A stretch of 64,000 nucleotides of DNA from Desulfitobacterium sp038181555. Its GTDB lineage: Bacteria; Bacillota; Desulfitobacteriia; Desulfitobacteriales; Desulfitobacteriaceae. A program made the translations under genes and the position numbers. Every line of letters starts with the position of its first letter. Position 1 is the first letter of the stretch. Below are positions 26,128 through 34,802 of this stretch, one piece after another. The notes below the pieces were generated by a model. It was given only the letters and a program-made list of their open reading frames with translations. It made no database searches and was not told where the DNA came from. The stretch lies in contig NZ_JBBWUA010000010.1 of the NCBI RefSeq assembly GCF_038181555.1, positions 1 to 64,000 on the forward strand, written 5' to 3'.

Positions 26128-26433
26128 TTATTCCTCCTTGCCCTGCTCTAAATCGCCCCGACCGCGTTTGGATTCGAGGTTATGCACATGAACGTGCTGG
26201 CCGGGTTGGATATCTATCGTAGCAACCCCAATGCTCTCTGCATATTTCAGTACATCTTCATTTTTAGCGATGGTACGAATAGCGACTTTATGCCCTAAAG
26301 GGATATCTTGTCTGAGTACTACTTGCTCTTCGCTACCCCCTAGAAAGAAGGAAATGGTTGTTCCAGCGGTAAAATGATCGACACAGGTAGCCACATTATC
26401 CAGTTCGTGAATGACAACGGCTTGTTTTCTCAT
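26128..26433 (-). CDS. UxaA-family dehydratase, small SAF-domain component
   Basis: A 101-residue SAF-domain protein, the small half of a split UxaA/GarD-type hydro-lyase. It shows the N-terminal VIHELDNVAT, the central PLGHKVAIRTIAK block and the terminal HVHVHNLESKRGRGD, which matches the family's H(V/I)HN motif. GGAGG lies eight bases before the ATG. It pairs with the large component downstream; no transporter or regulator is adjacent, so the substrate cannot be inferred from context. Confidence 0.87.
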   Translation of the reverse strand: MRKQAVVIHELDNVATCVDHFTAGTTISFFLGGSEEQVVLRQDIPLGHKVAIRTIAKNEDVLKYAESIGVATIDIQPGQHVHVHNLESKRGRGDLEQGKEE

Positions 26434-26707
26434 AGTTATCCTCCATTCAAAGTAAACGATCTATAGTATAACAATGCTTATTATAGCATAAGATTTGCCT
26501 TGTTGTGTTAATACAGATTACCAAAGTTGAGTCTGCTTTAGGGTAGATATCTTCCCAGCAAGGAAATGAATAGTTGCGCATAATAAACACTGATTTAAGA
26601 AATAATATAACCATTCGTGTCTTGATACCCTCGCGCTTCAGAGAAAAGTCACGATTAGAGATTAACGACATTTTGACTGAAATAATATACCTGAAAGGAG
26701 TTGCCAC

Positions 26708-26722
26708 ATGGAGCGATGCTGA
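26708..26722 (+). other. Possible five-codon minicistron overlapping DUF421 start
   Basis: ATG-GAG-CGA-TGC-TGA lies seven bases after AAAGGAG, the only strong Shine-Dalgarno here. Its stop overlaps the ATG at 26716 of the DUF421 gene. It could couple translation; chance is not excluded. Confidence 0.35.
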
Positions 26723-27414
26723 TTATTGCCATAAGAACCTTTATTCTTTATATGATTGTCATTATGGCCTTACGCCTCATGGGAAAACGAGAAATTGGTC
26801 AATTGCAACCCTTTGAGTTAGTCGTTATTCTTATGATATCGGATATGGCGGCTATCCCTAGTGAGGATATTGGGATTCCTCTTATCTCCGGAATTATACC
26901 CATTATGGTTTTGGTGTTGATGAGTGTTGCCTTGTCTTATCTGGAGTTAAAGAGTGAGCGCGCTCGTGATATCTTGAATGGGACACCCTCGATACTAATC
27001 GAACGTGGTCGAATAGTTGAGCATGAATTGGTGCGCAATCGACTGCCCTTAACAGATTTGATCGAGGAGCTAAGAATGCGGAGCATACCGAATATCGCGG
27101 ATGTAGAATTTGCAATTCTGGAGACAAATGGGCAAATCAGTGTTATGCCTAAAGCAAACAAACGTCCCGTGACGCCGGATGACTTGAAGCTCCAACCAGA
27201 ATATGAGGGATTACCGGTCGTATTTATCATGGATGGCCTCTTGAATAAACGAGCCTTTGCTTTATCCGGTAAAGATCAAGCCTGGCTGGATCAAGAACTC
27301 CGGAAGCGTCATTTGAAGGGAATTGAAGAGGTCTTGTTTGCAAGCCTTGATTCGTCAGGACAATTATATCTTCAAGAGAAACATCGCAGGCGTAGAAAGA
27401 GCTCCGGTAAGTGA
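26716..27414 (+). CDS. DUF421/YetF-family membrane protein
   Basis: A 232-residue protein of the DUF421 (YetF/YcaP) family: three N-terminal membrane helices, then a cytoplasmic domain. Hallmarks are RLMGKREIGQLQPFELVVILMISD near residue 20 and the NGTPSILIERGRI / LIEELRMR segments. Bacillus members are linked to spore development or membrane biology, without a firm biochemical role. ATG at 26716 is chosen; the in-frame TTG at 26701 touches the Shine-Dalgarno. The C terminus is strongly basic (KHRRRRKSSGK). It is followed by a DUF4363 gene, a common pairing. Confidence 0.87.
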   Translation: MLIIAIRTFILYMIVIMALRLMGKREIGQLQPFELVVILMISDMAAIPSEDIGIPLISGIIPIMVLVLMSVALSYLELKSERARDILNGTPSILIERGRIVEHELVRNRLPLTDLIEELRMRSIPNIADVEFAILETNGQISVMPKANKRPVTPDDLKLQPEYEGLPVVFIMDGLLNKRAFALSGKDQAWLDQELRKRHLKGIEEVLFASLDSSGQLYLQEKHRRRRKSSGK

Positions 27415-27450
27415 GCTTACATAAAATACTTTGCCGGCTAGAGAGGAGAG

Positions 27451-27840
27451 ATGATCGTGCTGAGAACCTATCTTACAGTTGGCATAATTATCCTGATGCT
27501 TGGCTTGGGAAGCTATTGGCACAACCAATACATTAATTCCTCCACATTCTCTTTAGAAGGGATGCTCATTGCGGTGGAAGACCTTATCCAGTCTAGACAT
27601 TGGGATAAAGCTAATCAGCAAATGGATCAGCTAAAAAAAGAGTGGGATGAAACAAAAAAACTATGGAGTATTCTGCTCGATCACCAAGAAATCGATAATA
27701 TAGACCTAAGCTTGAAACGTGCTGAAAAATACATCTTGGAAAATGAAGCAGCTCTAAGCCTAGGGGAGGTTGCGGCCTTACGTTTATTATTCAATCACAT
27801 TGCCGATACCGAGACGATTACTTTCCAGAATATTCTTTAA
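27451..27840 (+). CDS. DUF4363-family membrane-anchored protein
   Basis: A 129-residue protein with one N-terminal membrane helix (residues 5-22) and a helical extracytoplasmic domain rich in Trp, Leu and Glu; it matches DUF4363, whose role is unknown. The pairing with a DUF421 gene 36 bases upstream suggests joint action. The start is ATG 27451 or GTG 27457; GAGAGGAGAG gives better spacing for the latter. Confidence 0.75.
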   Translation: MIVLRTYLTVGIIILMLGLGSYWHNQYINSSTFSLEGMLIAVEDLIQSRHWDKANQQMDQLKKEWDETKKLWSILLDHQEIDNIDLSLKRAEKYILENEAALSLGEVAALRLLFNHIADTETITFQNIL

Positions 27841-27847
27841 CACGCTG

Positions 27848-27895
27848 AAATCGGGACTCTCCTTGTCAAGACACAGAAGAGATTCCTGATTTTTT
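27848..27895 (+). terminator. Terminator of DUF421-DUF4363 unit
   Basis: AATCGGGACTCTC pairs (one mismatch, one G-T) with GAGATTCCTGATT and is followed by TTTTT. Confidence 0.7.
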
Positions 27896-28102
27896 GCAAT
27901 TTGCCCTTTGATTAACAATAATAAATATGAGATGCTGCCATATAGAAAACTTATAGTTATAATTAAAAAGAATTATTGAGATTTATTATAGAAATGTCTA
28001 GATGTGGAATAAAAATGGGTGTATGATTAAGAAAACACAATTGAAAAAAGATTCACATAATTATTTTTCTAATTTACTTAATACTTTTATCTACTCTTAT
28101 TT

Positions 28103-28116
28103 AAACACATGTGTTT
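28103..28116. promoter_or_regulatory. Perfect 14-bp palindrome upstream of hydrogenase
   Basis: AAACACATGTGTTT, 38 bases before a TATAAT box and 80 before the hydrogenase start. The site suits a dimeric regulator just upstream of -35. Confidence 0.4.
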
Positions 28117-28195
28117 TAGTATCATATTTCACATTTTAATATCTCATCGTACTATAATTTTTAAATTCTTAAAAATATTTAACGAGGTGAGGATT

Positions 28196-29146
28196 GTGAA
28201 ACGAGAGGGTAACCCGGCTGAAAGTGGATATCAACTTCTCGAAAGAAAAGGGATATCCAGAAGAGACTTTCTGAAAATGTGCACAATCACATGCACAGCA
28301 CTTGGACTTGATTTAGGTCTGGCGCCCCAGATTGCGGAGGCAGCAGCAGCAAACCTGTCCAAGAAACCTTTAATTTGGATGCAGGGACAAGGATGTACAG
28401 GGTGTAGTGAATCATTATTAGCTTCCCTTGATCCGAGTCCGGACCAAATTATACTTGATCTCCTTTCCGTACGCTACCATCCTACTTTAATGGCAGCCTC
28501 CGGAGAGCAAGCAGTTCAAAGCATGGAGGAATGTATCGCCAAAGGAAAATACATACTGGTTCTTGAGGGATCAATTCCAACGGCCGATCCCCGCTATTGC
28601 ATGGTGGAAGGTAAATCCTTTATTGACCAATTTAAGAAGGCTGCTGCTAAGGCTGAAGCTGTGATTGCTGTAGGTTCGTGTGCTTGCTTTGGCGGCATCC
28701 CACGGGCAGGCTTCACGGGTGCAGTGGGGGCGCAAGATGTGCTTAGTGGGGTTAAGATTGTAAATCTACCGAGTTGCCCGGTTAAGCCGGATCGTTTAGT
28801 CAGCGTAATTCTGTACTATTTGAGCGAAAATGCTCTACCCCTACTGGATGAACTTAAGCGGCCAGTAGCCTATTATCGCTATACCTTACATGATAGTTGT
28901 GATCGCCGGTTGCACTTTGAAAAGGATGAATTCCTAGAGGATTGGAATGACGCCGAGACAACAGACTATTGCCTCTACCATAAGGGGTGTAAAGGACAAG
29001 ATACTTACACCACTTGCGCCGCTTCATGGTGGAATGATGGAGTGAGCTATTGTGGTCATGCAGGGTCACCCTGTGCCGGTTGTAGTGAGCCTGAGTACTA
29101 TGATGGATTTGCGCCCCTATTTGTGAATCCTAAGGAGGAGAAGTAG
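28196..29146 (+). CDS. NiFe hydrogenase small subunit (Tat-exported)
   Basis: A 316-residue small subunit carrying the iron-sulfur clusters. The Tat signal SRRDFLK at residues 21-27 and its hydrophobic stretch end near EAAAA, so the enzyme is exported with its large subunit. GCTGCSESLL gives the proximal-cluster cysteines; the C-terminal cysteines are in CADC-like blocks HDSCDRRLHF, HKGCKGQDTYTTC, CGHAGSPCAGC. GTG at 28196 has GAGGTGAGG upstream; an ATG at 28109 lies inside the regulatory palindrome and is rejected. There is no C-terminal membrane anchor, unlike HyaA-type subunits, which suggests that a soluble or cytochrome partner takes the electrons. Confidence 0.94.
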   Translation: MKREGNPAESGYQLLERKGISRRDFLKMCTITCTALGLDLGLAPQIAEAAAANLSKKPLIWMQGQGCTGCSESLLASLDPSPDQIILDLLSVRYHPTLMAASGEQAVQSMEECIAKGKYILVLEGSIPTADPRYCMVEGKSFIDQFKKAAAKAEAVIAVGSCACFGGIPRAGFTGAVGAQDVLSGVKIVNLPSCPVKPDRLVSVILYYLSENALPLLDELKRPVAYYRYTLHDSCDRRLHFEKDEFLEDWNDAETTDYCLYHKGCKGQDTYTTCAASWWNDGVSYCGHAGSPCAGCSEPEYYDGFAPLFVNPKEEK

Positions 29147-30700
29147 ATGGCTAAGAGAATCGTAGTAGATCCTGTAACAAGAATCGAGGGCCACTTAAGG
29201 ATTGAAGTGGAAATTGATAAAGGTGTCGTTACGAAAGCCTGGGCCCAAGGGACCATGTATCGAGGTATTGAAGACATCCTTCGTGGCAGAGATCCCCGTG
29301 ATGCAGTATATATTACGGAACGAGTCTGTGGGGTATGTGTGGCATCCCATGGCTGGACGTCGGCGATGGCAGTTGAAGATGCTCATGGGGCAATCGTTCC
29401 TCGGGCAGCTCAGCTCGTTCGCAATTTGCTGACCGGTGCTTTATGGCTGCATGATCATCCCTTGCATTTCTACCATCTTTCCGCTTTGGATTATCTGGAT
29501 GTGCTAGCGATTGATCATTATAAAGGAAATGATAAAGAGCTATTGGCTGTTAAGAATAAAATTACGTCTTTAGTCAAAGCGGGAGATACTGCTCCCCTGA
29601 CGCCGAGATATCAACCTGATGGTTATTCTATACGCGATCCGGAAATCGTCACTACCGCTCTTGCTCATTATCTAGAAGCTTTAAAGGTTCAGGCTAAAGC
29701 AAAAAAAATGTCTGCCATTTTGGGAGGGAAGCAACCCCATCAATCCAGTATCGTTGTAGGTGGGGTGACAATCTACCCTAAGAAAGAGCAGCTAGATAAT
29801 TTTAAGACGATATTAAATGAGGTTGTAGCGTTTGTTGAAACTGCCTATGTCCCTGATGTGGTTAATATTTGTACAGGTCCACTGGGTCAGTTAGGAAGGG
29901 CCGGAGTCGGTGCCGGGCCTGGGAGTTATCTAGCTTATGGTGGTTTTCCGATGGATGATCTCGGTAAGGATAAGTTATTTAAAGGTGGCTTTGTCAGCAG
30001 CAAGTCACCGGGTGTTGTCCAAGAACTGGATATCAGTAAGATCACTGAAGCGGTAGCGAGTTCTTGGTACAGTGATGCAGAACCGGCTAATCCTTGGGAA
30101 GAGAATTCGGAGATCGATCTTGATAAAAAAGGCGCTTATACCTTCGTGAAATCTCCCCGCTATCATGGCGAAGTTTCCGAAGTAGGACCGCTGGCCCGCA
30201 TGATGGTAATGCAACATCCACCCTTGCTCAACATCATGAGTAAGTACGGGATTAAACCTGGGTCGGTGGCTCGTCACCTTGCACGGGCACAGGAAACGCT
30301 GCTTATAACTGAGGCCATGTATCGTTGGCTTGAAGAATTAGAGCAATTACTTAGCAGCAAAACGATCCGTCCGGCTATTCACGACCATGAGCACTGGGAT
30401 TCACCGAAGCAGGGCCAAGGGGTGGGGCTTAATGAAGCTCCGCGCGGTGCCTTGGGACATTGGATAAACATTGATAACCATGTTATCAGCAATTATCAAC
30501 TCGTTGTTCCCACAACGTGGAATGTATCCCCGCGTGATGATTATGGTTTAGCTGGACCCATTGAACAGGCGCTGATCGGAGTTGCGGCGGATCCGGATAA
30601 TCCGGTGAACGTTGTTCGAGTGATTCGTTCCTTTGATCCTTGTATGGCCTGCGCAGTACACCTTATTGATGCCGACGGGGTGAGAATGTTCAAAATTTGA
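29147..30700 (+). CDS. NiFe hydrogenase large subunit
   Basis: A 517-residue catalytic subunit for H2 oxidation or evolution. The N-terminal nickel ligands are Cys61 and Cys64 (ERVCGVCVASHGW) and the C-terminal pair is in DPCMACAVH. The 12 residues after that His would be removed by a HyaD/HybD-type endopeptidase, which is not encoded in this window; nor are the Hyp maturation genes. It directly abuts the small-subunit gene, whose stop TAG precedes its ATG, behind AAGGAGGAG. Group 1 uptake type is likely from the Tat signal on its partner. Confidence 0.95.
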   Translation: MAKRIVVDPVTRIEGHLRIEVEIDKGVVTKAWAQGTMYRGIEDILRGRDPRDAVYITERVCGVCVASHGWTSAMAVEDAHGAIVPRAAQLVRNLLTGALWLHDHPLHFYHLSALDYLDVLAIDHYKGNDKELLAVKNKITSLVKAGDTAPLTPRYQPDGYSIRDPEIVTTALAHYLEALKVQAKAKKMSAILGGKQPHQSSIVVGGVTIYPKKEQLDNFKTILNEVVAFVETAYVPDVVNICTGPLGQLGRAGVGAGPGSYLAYGGFPMDDLGKDKLFKGGFVSSKSPGVVQELDISKITEAVASSWYSDAEPANPWEENSEIDLDKKGAYTFVKSPRYHGEVSEVGPLARMMVMQHPPLLNIMSKYGIKPGSVARHLARAQETLLITEAMYRWLEELEQLLSSKTIRPAIHDHEHWDSPKQGQGVGLNEAPRGALGHWINIDNHVISNYQLVVPTTWNVSPRDDYGLAGPIEQALIGVAADPDNPVNVVRVIRSFDPCMACAVHLIDADGVRMFKI

Positions 30701-30838
30701 AGGAAGTCTCATTCAATACAAATACTCAATATACATAAGAAATAAAATAGGTGAGGTGATAAAAGAGGTCATAGCAATCATTAATATTAGAAGTCTAGGT
30801 TAGAAGGAATTGCTAATCGAGAAAGGGAGGGCTTTTTG

Positions 30839-31696
30839 ATGAATGATGAAAAAGACTTATCGAGGAGAAAATTTCTCAAATCAGGAATCCTGGCGGCGGG
30901 AGCGCTGGCCGTTGGTTCAAGTATCTTTAATACCACGAAAGTGGTAGAGGCAGTAGAAACTAAACCAGCCCCCTGTGAGAGTAATTGTGAAGTCCCGAGT
31001 TTTCCATACCCTTATGTGCAACTCGACCCCGAAAAGGCGAAGCTAGACGGTTATGCAGGCTATGGCAAATCAAAATGCTCCTATGGTGTGTTTGAGGCCG
31101 TTATTGGACAGCTCAAGGATAAGGTGGGATATCCTTACACCATGGTTCCGACCCAAGTTCTAGGCTGGGGGGGAACCGGAGGTGGCGGTTGGGCCACACT
31201 ATGTGGGGCTTTAATCGGTGCATCGACAGCCATCAATTATACCATGGAAAAGAAAGATGCCGATAAAGTGGTAAGTGAATTATTTGGTTGGTATTGTGAC
31301 TTTTCCTTCCCTGAATTCACTCCAGCCCCAGGTAAAGCGCTGGAATATGATGGGATAATGGAGAAAAGCGTTGCCGGGTCTCCACTCTGTCATGTTTCCG
31401 TAAGTAACTGGTGTGATGCCAGTGGTCTCAAAGCTGAAAGCAAGGCCCGCAGTGAGCGTTGTGCTCGAATCACCGCCGATGTGGCTGCTAAAACGGTAGA
31501 GCTATTGAACCAATTCCACAGCAAAACCTTTAAAGTAGCCTATAAAAATGAATCTGTCGATGACTGCATGCTGTGCCACGGTAAAGGTCATTCCTTAGAA
31601 AATACTCGCGGATTGATGGATTGTGATCAATGTCATAGCGACGTTGACCCTAATAACCTCGTTGATCATATTAAAAAAAGTTGGGATATTAAGTAA
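30839..31696 (+). CDS. Tat-exported diheme split-Soret-like cytochrome c
   Basis: A 285-residue exported protein. The Tat signal is LSRRKFLK near residue 8. The middle holds the C-GCAxxG-C-C type region (KCSYGVFEAVIG ... GGGGWATLCGALIGAS ... CHVSVSNWC). The C terminus has two CxxCH heme-binding motifs, CMLCH and CDQCH. This matches the split-Soret cytochrome c known from Desulfovibrio. ATG at 30839 follows AAAGGGAGG at eight bases. It lies 138 bases after the hydrogenase large subunit with no terminator between, so it is a plausible electron partner of that enzyme. Confidence 0.85.
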   Translation: MNDEKDLSRRKFLKSGILAAGALAVGSSIFNTTKVVEAVETKPAPCESNCEVPSFPYPYVQLDPEKAKLDGYAGYGKSKCSYGVFEAVIGQLKDKVGYPYTMVPTQVLGWGGTGGGGWATLCGALIGASTAINYTMEKKDADKVVSELFGWYCDFSFPEFTPAPGKALEYDGIMEKSVAGSPLCHVSVSNWCDASGLKAESKARSERCARITADVAAKTVELLNQFHSKTFKVAYKNESVDDCMLCHGKGHSLENTRGLMDCDQCHSDVDPNNLVDHIKKSWDIK

Positions 31697-31757
31697 TAAG
31701 ATAGTCAATGGAAAGATAAAGCTAACATACTAAACGAATATTAAATTGATGCTCCAG

Positions 31758-31789
31758 AGAGGCAGTGCACTATAGGTACTGCCTCTTTT
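31758..31789 (+). terminator. Terminator of hydrogenase-cytochrome unit
   Basis: AGAGGCAGT, 11-base loop, ACTGCCTCTTTT. It closes the three-gene unit. Confidence 0.88.
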
Positions 31790-31969
31790 GTACGTATAGG
31801 CAAGCTCTAAAGCCTTTGTAAACAGTATTATCAAAGTCATCTCCCTGAGCATGTAATTGAAATTTCATCTTCAGTGGCATGTAATAGAATATACCTCCGC
31901 AAACATGTATATGAAGCTAAAAATGTAGAACACTAAAGGGTATTGTCTGAGGAGGTGAAGTAGTAAGGA

Positions 31970-32554
31970 ATGGGTTATTACGGAGAGAAATTTGCGAAGT
32001 GGAGTAGCATTATTGCCACCATCGGCACATCAATCTTGGCAATTACGGCCACGATTACAGTAACGGTCACCCTAAATGCCTGGAAAATAGATCGGGAATC
32101 CTCCCGGCCCTACTTATCTCTTCAGGAATCGCCCAAGATTGAAGTAAAGTCAGGATTAAGTATGGAGTTCAAATTTAATAATGTGGGTATTCACCCTGTA
32201 GTTAATCTGGCCAGTAGAACCCTTGTAATTGAGCAAGAGCTTAAAAATAAACCCCTTCAAAATGATACCTATTATCTAGCGAATGAAATACCGCAAAACA
32301 TGGCATCAAGCTTACTGATTAAGTTCAAATCTTATGAAGTCGATAGTAGTGAGCCCGACGTAAGGCCCTATTACATCGTGCTTCACCTTGAATATACTGA
32401 TCCGTTTATTAACCAAAAGTATCAACAAACCTTGTATTACCGCTGGGATGGTATTGCCAGAAGCGAGGTTCAGCCTGTAGTGCATGTGGAGGTCTGGGAA
32501 AAAGAAAGCATCCTTGACTACCTTGAAAACCAAAAAGTCGATGTACAGCTGTAA
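31970..32554 (+). CDS. Single-span membrane protein, unknown
   Basis: A 194-residue protein I cannot assign. It has a membrane helix at about residues 11-35 (IIATIGTSILAITATITVTV) and a hydrophilic C-terminal domain with beta-strand character, resembling in outline small phage- or plasmid-borne proteins of this shape. GAGGAGGTG lies 12-20 bases upstream and AAGG immediately before the ATG. It is a lone gene between two terminators. Confidence 0.6.
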   Translation: MGYYGEKFAKWSSIIATIGTSILAITATITVTVTLNAWKIDRESSRPYLSLQESPKIEVKSGLSMEFKFNNVGIHPVVNLASRTLVIEQELKNKPLQNDTYYLANEIPQNMASSLLIKFKSYEVDSSEPDVRPYYIVLHLEYTDPFINQKYQQTLYYRWDGIARSEVQPVVHVEVWEKESILDYLENQKVDVQL

Positions 32555-32593
32555 CCTTCGAGAACAAATGATGCCAAAAGTTAGAATTGCACA

Positions 32594-32628
32594 AAGAGAG
32601 AACTCGACCCTATGTCGAGTTCTCTCTT
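32594..32628. terminator. Convergent terminator
   Basis: AAGAGAGAACTCGAC, CCTAT, GTCGAGTTCTCTCTT: perfect 15-bp stem between the unknown membrane gene and lutC. Confidence 0.85.
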
Positions 32629-32680
32629 GCTAAATCATAGATAAATCATAGAATGCTTCTACCCTTGAAAGGGGATGAGG

Positions 32681-33358
32681 TTATTGATTATCAATAACGA
32701 TACAATAGATTTCCACGGGACCATGGACGCCAATCGATAAATCCATCTCAATATCCGAAGTACGGCTGGGTCCAGAGATGATTTCAATCGCTGCCGGAAT
32801 AGAGGACTCCTTGAGTTCTGCGAGCACTTGGTCTAAACGATCTCGAATCGCCGAGGCTGGTATAAAAGCGAGATGACGGATGGGAACTAAGCTTACGGCT
32901 CTTCCTCGCTTGGCGTTGCTCTTTAGAACGAGGGAACCGGATTGAACGATGCCATAGTCGGCTCCGGTAATGCCAAGTTCAGCTTTATCCATAATGGCAT
33001 AGCGTTCCTCACGATTAGCAGGAAGGTCGGCGTAAATTCGTGCAGGCCATCCTAACTCTTCAAGACAGGCTCGAGCCATGGTGGGGAGCTCATTCCAAGT
33101 GACGACTTTATTGGCATCTAACCACTCGGGCTTTTCACCAAACCATGTCTTCAGGGCCTCGGCAGCTTCAGCAGAAGTGGCAGCTTTAGCCACCTTGCCG
33201 CCCATGGTTTCAAACATCTTAAGGAATCCTTCCAGCCGTCCCTCAGGGGAGTTAGTCTGAAAAAGTGGATAAGTCACTTCTATAGGTGTTACTGAGCTTG
33301 GGGTAGGACGACCGAGCTTTTTAGCGATATTTGCGATAAATTCTTGACGATTGCTCAT
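32681..33358 (-). CDS. lutC: Lactate utilization protein C (LUD domain)
   Basis: A 225-residue LUD-domain protein, third component of the LutABC L-lactate oxidase system. It shows the family's ADYGIVQSGSLVLKSNAKRGRAVSLVPIRHLAFI region in the middle and SGPSRTSDIEMDLSIGVHGP near the C terminus. Its ATG overlaps the lutB stop by one base (TAATG), giving translational coupling. Last gene of the operon. Confidence 0.93.
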   Translation of the reverse strand: MSNRQEFIANIAKKLGRPTPSSVTPIEVTYPLFQTNSPEGRLEGFLKMFETMGGKVAKAATSAEAAEALKTWFGEKPEWLDANKVVTWNELPTMARACLEELGWPARIYADLPANREERYAIMDKAELGITGADYGIVQSGSLVLKSNAKRGRAVSLVPIRHLAFIPASAIRDRLDQVLAELKESSIPAAIEIISGPSRTSDIEMDLSIGVHGPVEIYCIVIDNQ

Positions 33359-34800
33359 TATTTATCACCTCGCTTCATATTCTGCAAATTCTTCTCCAGC
33401 TCAGGCCACTGATCCCGGAAAGTCTGTTTAGCTACCATAGGTAAGGTCTTGCTATTTGTCCAATTAGAGAGTGGTGGCGGTCCTCCGGTAATTCTACCGT
33501 TACGCACTAAGACAAATTGGAATTTAGCACCTAAGCGGATAAATTTGTTGAGAGTTTTCGGACGGGAGAAGTAGTAACCATAATATTTGAATATTTTCTT
33601 CTCAAGATTAGGGGTATAACCCTTGAGGACCTTGCGGTCGCGATGCTTGACGATTAAATCATGGAGGGGAATCCGTACCGGGCAAGCTTCAGCGCAAGCC
33701 GCACAAAGGGAGGAGAAGTAGGGGAGGTGTCCCCATTTCTCATAATCTTGTTCCAACAAAGGGGTAATTACGACGCCGATAGGACCGGAATAGACGGAAC
33801 CATAGGCATGGCCGCCGACTTGGCGGTAGACGGGGCAAACATTAAAGCAAGCACCGCAACGGATGCAACGGAGTGAGGAACGGAATTCCTCGTCACCGAG
33901 AATCTCCGAACGATTGTGATCAAGTATAACTAAGTGCCATTCCTTGGGGCCATCCAAGTCCTCTTCGTGTCGGGGTGGGGTTGTCAAGGTCGTATACACT
34001 GAGAGACGTTGTCCGGTCGCACTGCGAGCGAGAAGATTCAGGAGCACACTAAGCTCTTTGAAGGATGGAACTATCCGCTCCATGCCCATCATGGTGATTT
34101 GAACTTCAGGGATGGTACTGGTCATGCGACCATTGCCTTCGTTAGTAACCATGGTAACGGTCCCAGTGTCGGCTACAGCAAAGTTGCAGCCGGTGATGCC
34201 GATTTTGCTAGCCATGAACTTTTGGCGTAATTGCTCACGAGCAAATTTGGTCAGGGTAGGAGTATCGGAGTCTAAGGGATGACCAGCAATGGGTTCGAAG
34301 AGCTTCGCGATCTGATCCCGGTTTTTATGCATTGCGGGAACAATAATATGTGAGGGTGGTTCGTTGGCGATCTGGATGATGTACTCGGCTAAGTCTGTTT
34401 CCACAACCTCGATGCCGTCTTTTTCTAAGGCGGGATTAAGATGGATCTCTTCCGTAATCATGGATTTAGATTTGATGACGGATTTAAAACCATGTTTTTT
34501 GAAAATATCCTTAGTGATATTTACGGCCTCTTCAGGAGTTTTAGCTAGATGGACAATGCCGCCATTTTTCTCAACATTATCGATAAGCATATCTAAGTAA
34601 TAATCTAAGTTGAGAACGACATGGTTGCGGATTTTCTCACCGGCTTGTCGCCATTCTTCCCAGTTACCCAGTTCGTCAGTGATTGCTTTTTTATTATTTC
34701 TTAACCTATCCGTTGCCCGGCGGGTGGCCTTCCGTAAAAAATCGTCGTTTAAAGCTTTATCGAGAGCTGCATTTACATCATAGTGATTATCCAATGACAT
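33358..34800 (-). CDS. lutB: Lactate utilization iron-sulfur protein B
   Basis: A 480-residue protein with an N-terminal LUD domain and a C-terminal ferredoxin-like domain with two [4Fe-4S] motifs: CIRCGACFNVCPVY near residue 312 and CAACAEACPVRIP near residue 362. It should pass electrons from lactate oxidation toward the respiratory chain. It starts two bases after lutA ends. Length and domain order are canonical. Confidence 0.95.
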   Translation of the reverse strand: MSLDNHYDVNAALDKALNDDFLRKATRRATDRLRNNKKAITDELGNWEEWRQAGEKIRNHVVLNLDYYLDMLIDNVEKNGGIVHLAKTPEEAVNITKDIFKKHGFKSVIKSKSMITEEIHLNPALEKDGIEVVETDLAEYIIQIANEPPSHIIVPAMHKNRDQIAKLFEPIAGHPLDSDTPTLTKFAREQLRQKFMASKIGITGCNFAVADTGTVTMVTNEGNGRMTSTIPEVQITMMGMERIVPSFKELSVLLNLLARSATGQRLSVYTTLTTPPRHEEDLDGPKEWHLVILDHNRSEILGDEEFRSSLRCIRCGACFNVCPVYRQVGGHAYGSVYSGPIGVVITPLLEQDYEKWGHLPYFSSLCAACAEACPVRIPLHDLIVKHRDRKVLKGYTPNLEKKIFKYYGYYFSRPKTLNKFIRLGAKFQFVLVRNGRITGGPPPLSNWTNSKTLPMVAKQTFRDQWPELEKNLQNMKRGDK

Positions 34801-34802
34801 GC

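Larger units (their letters stand above)
27841..28195 (+). other. 355-base AT-rich intergenic region before hydrogenase
   Basis: Begins with an imperfect terminator (27848-27895) and ends in a leader with a TATAAT at 28154-28159. A perfect 14-bp palindrome, AAACACATGTGTTT, lies at 28103-28116. No gene is seen. The strong drop in GC suggests a regulated promoter region. Confidence 0.6.

Noticed and set aside
28103..28116. Dehalobox or FNR box
   Set aside because: The palindrome lacks the TTAAT-N4-ATTAA or TTGAT-N4-ATCAA pattern.
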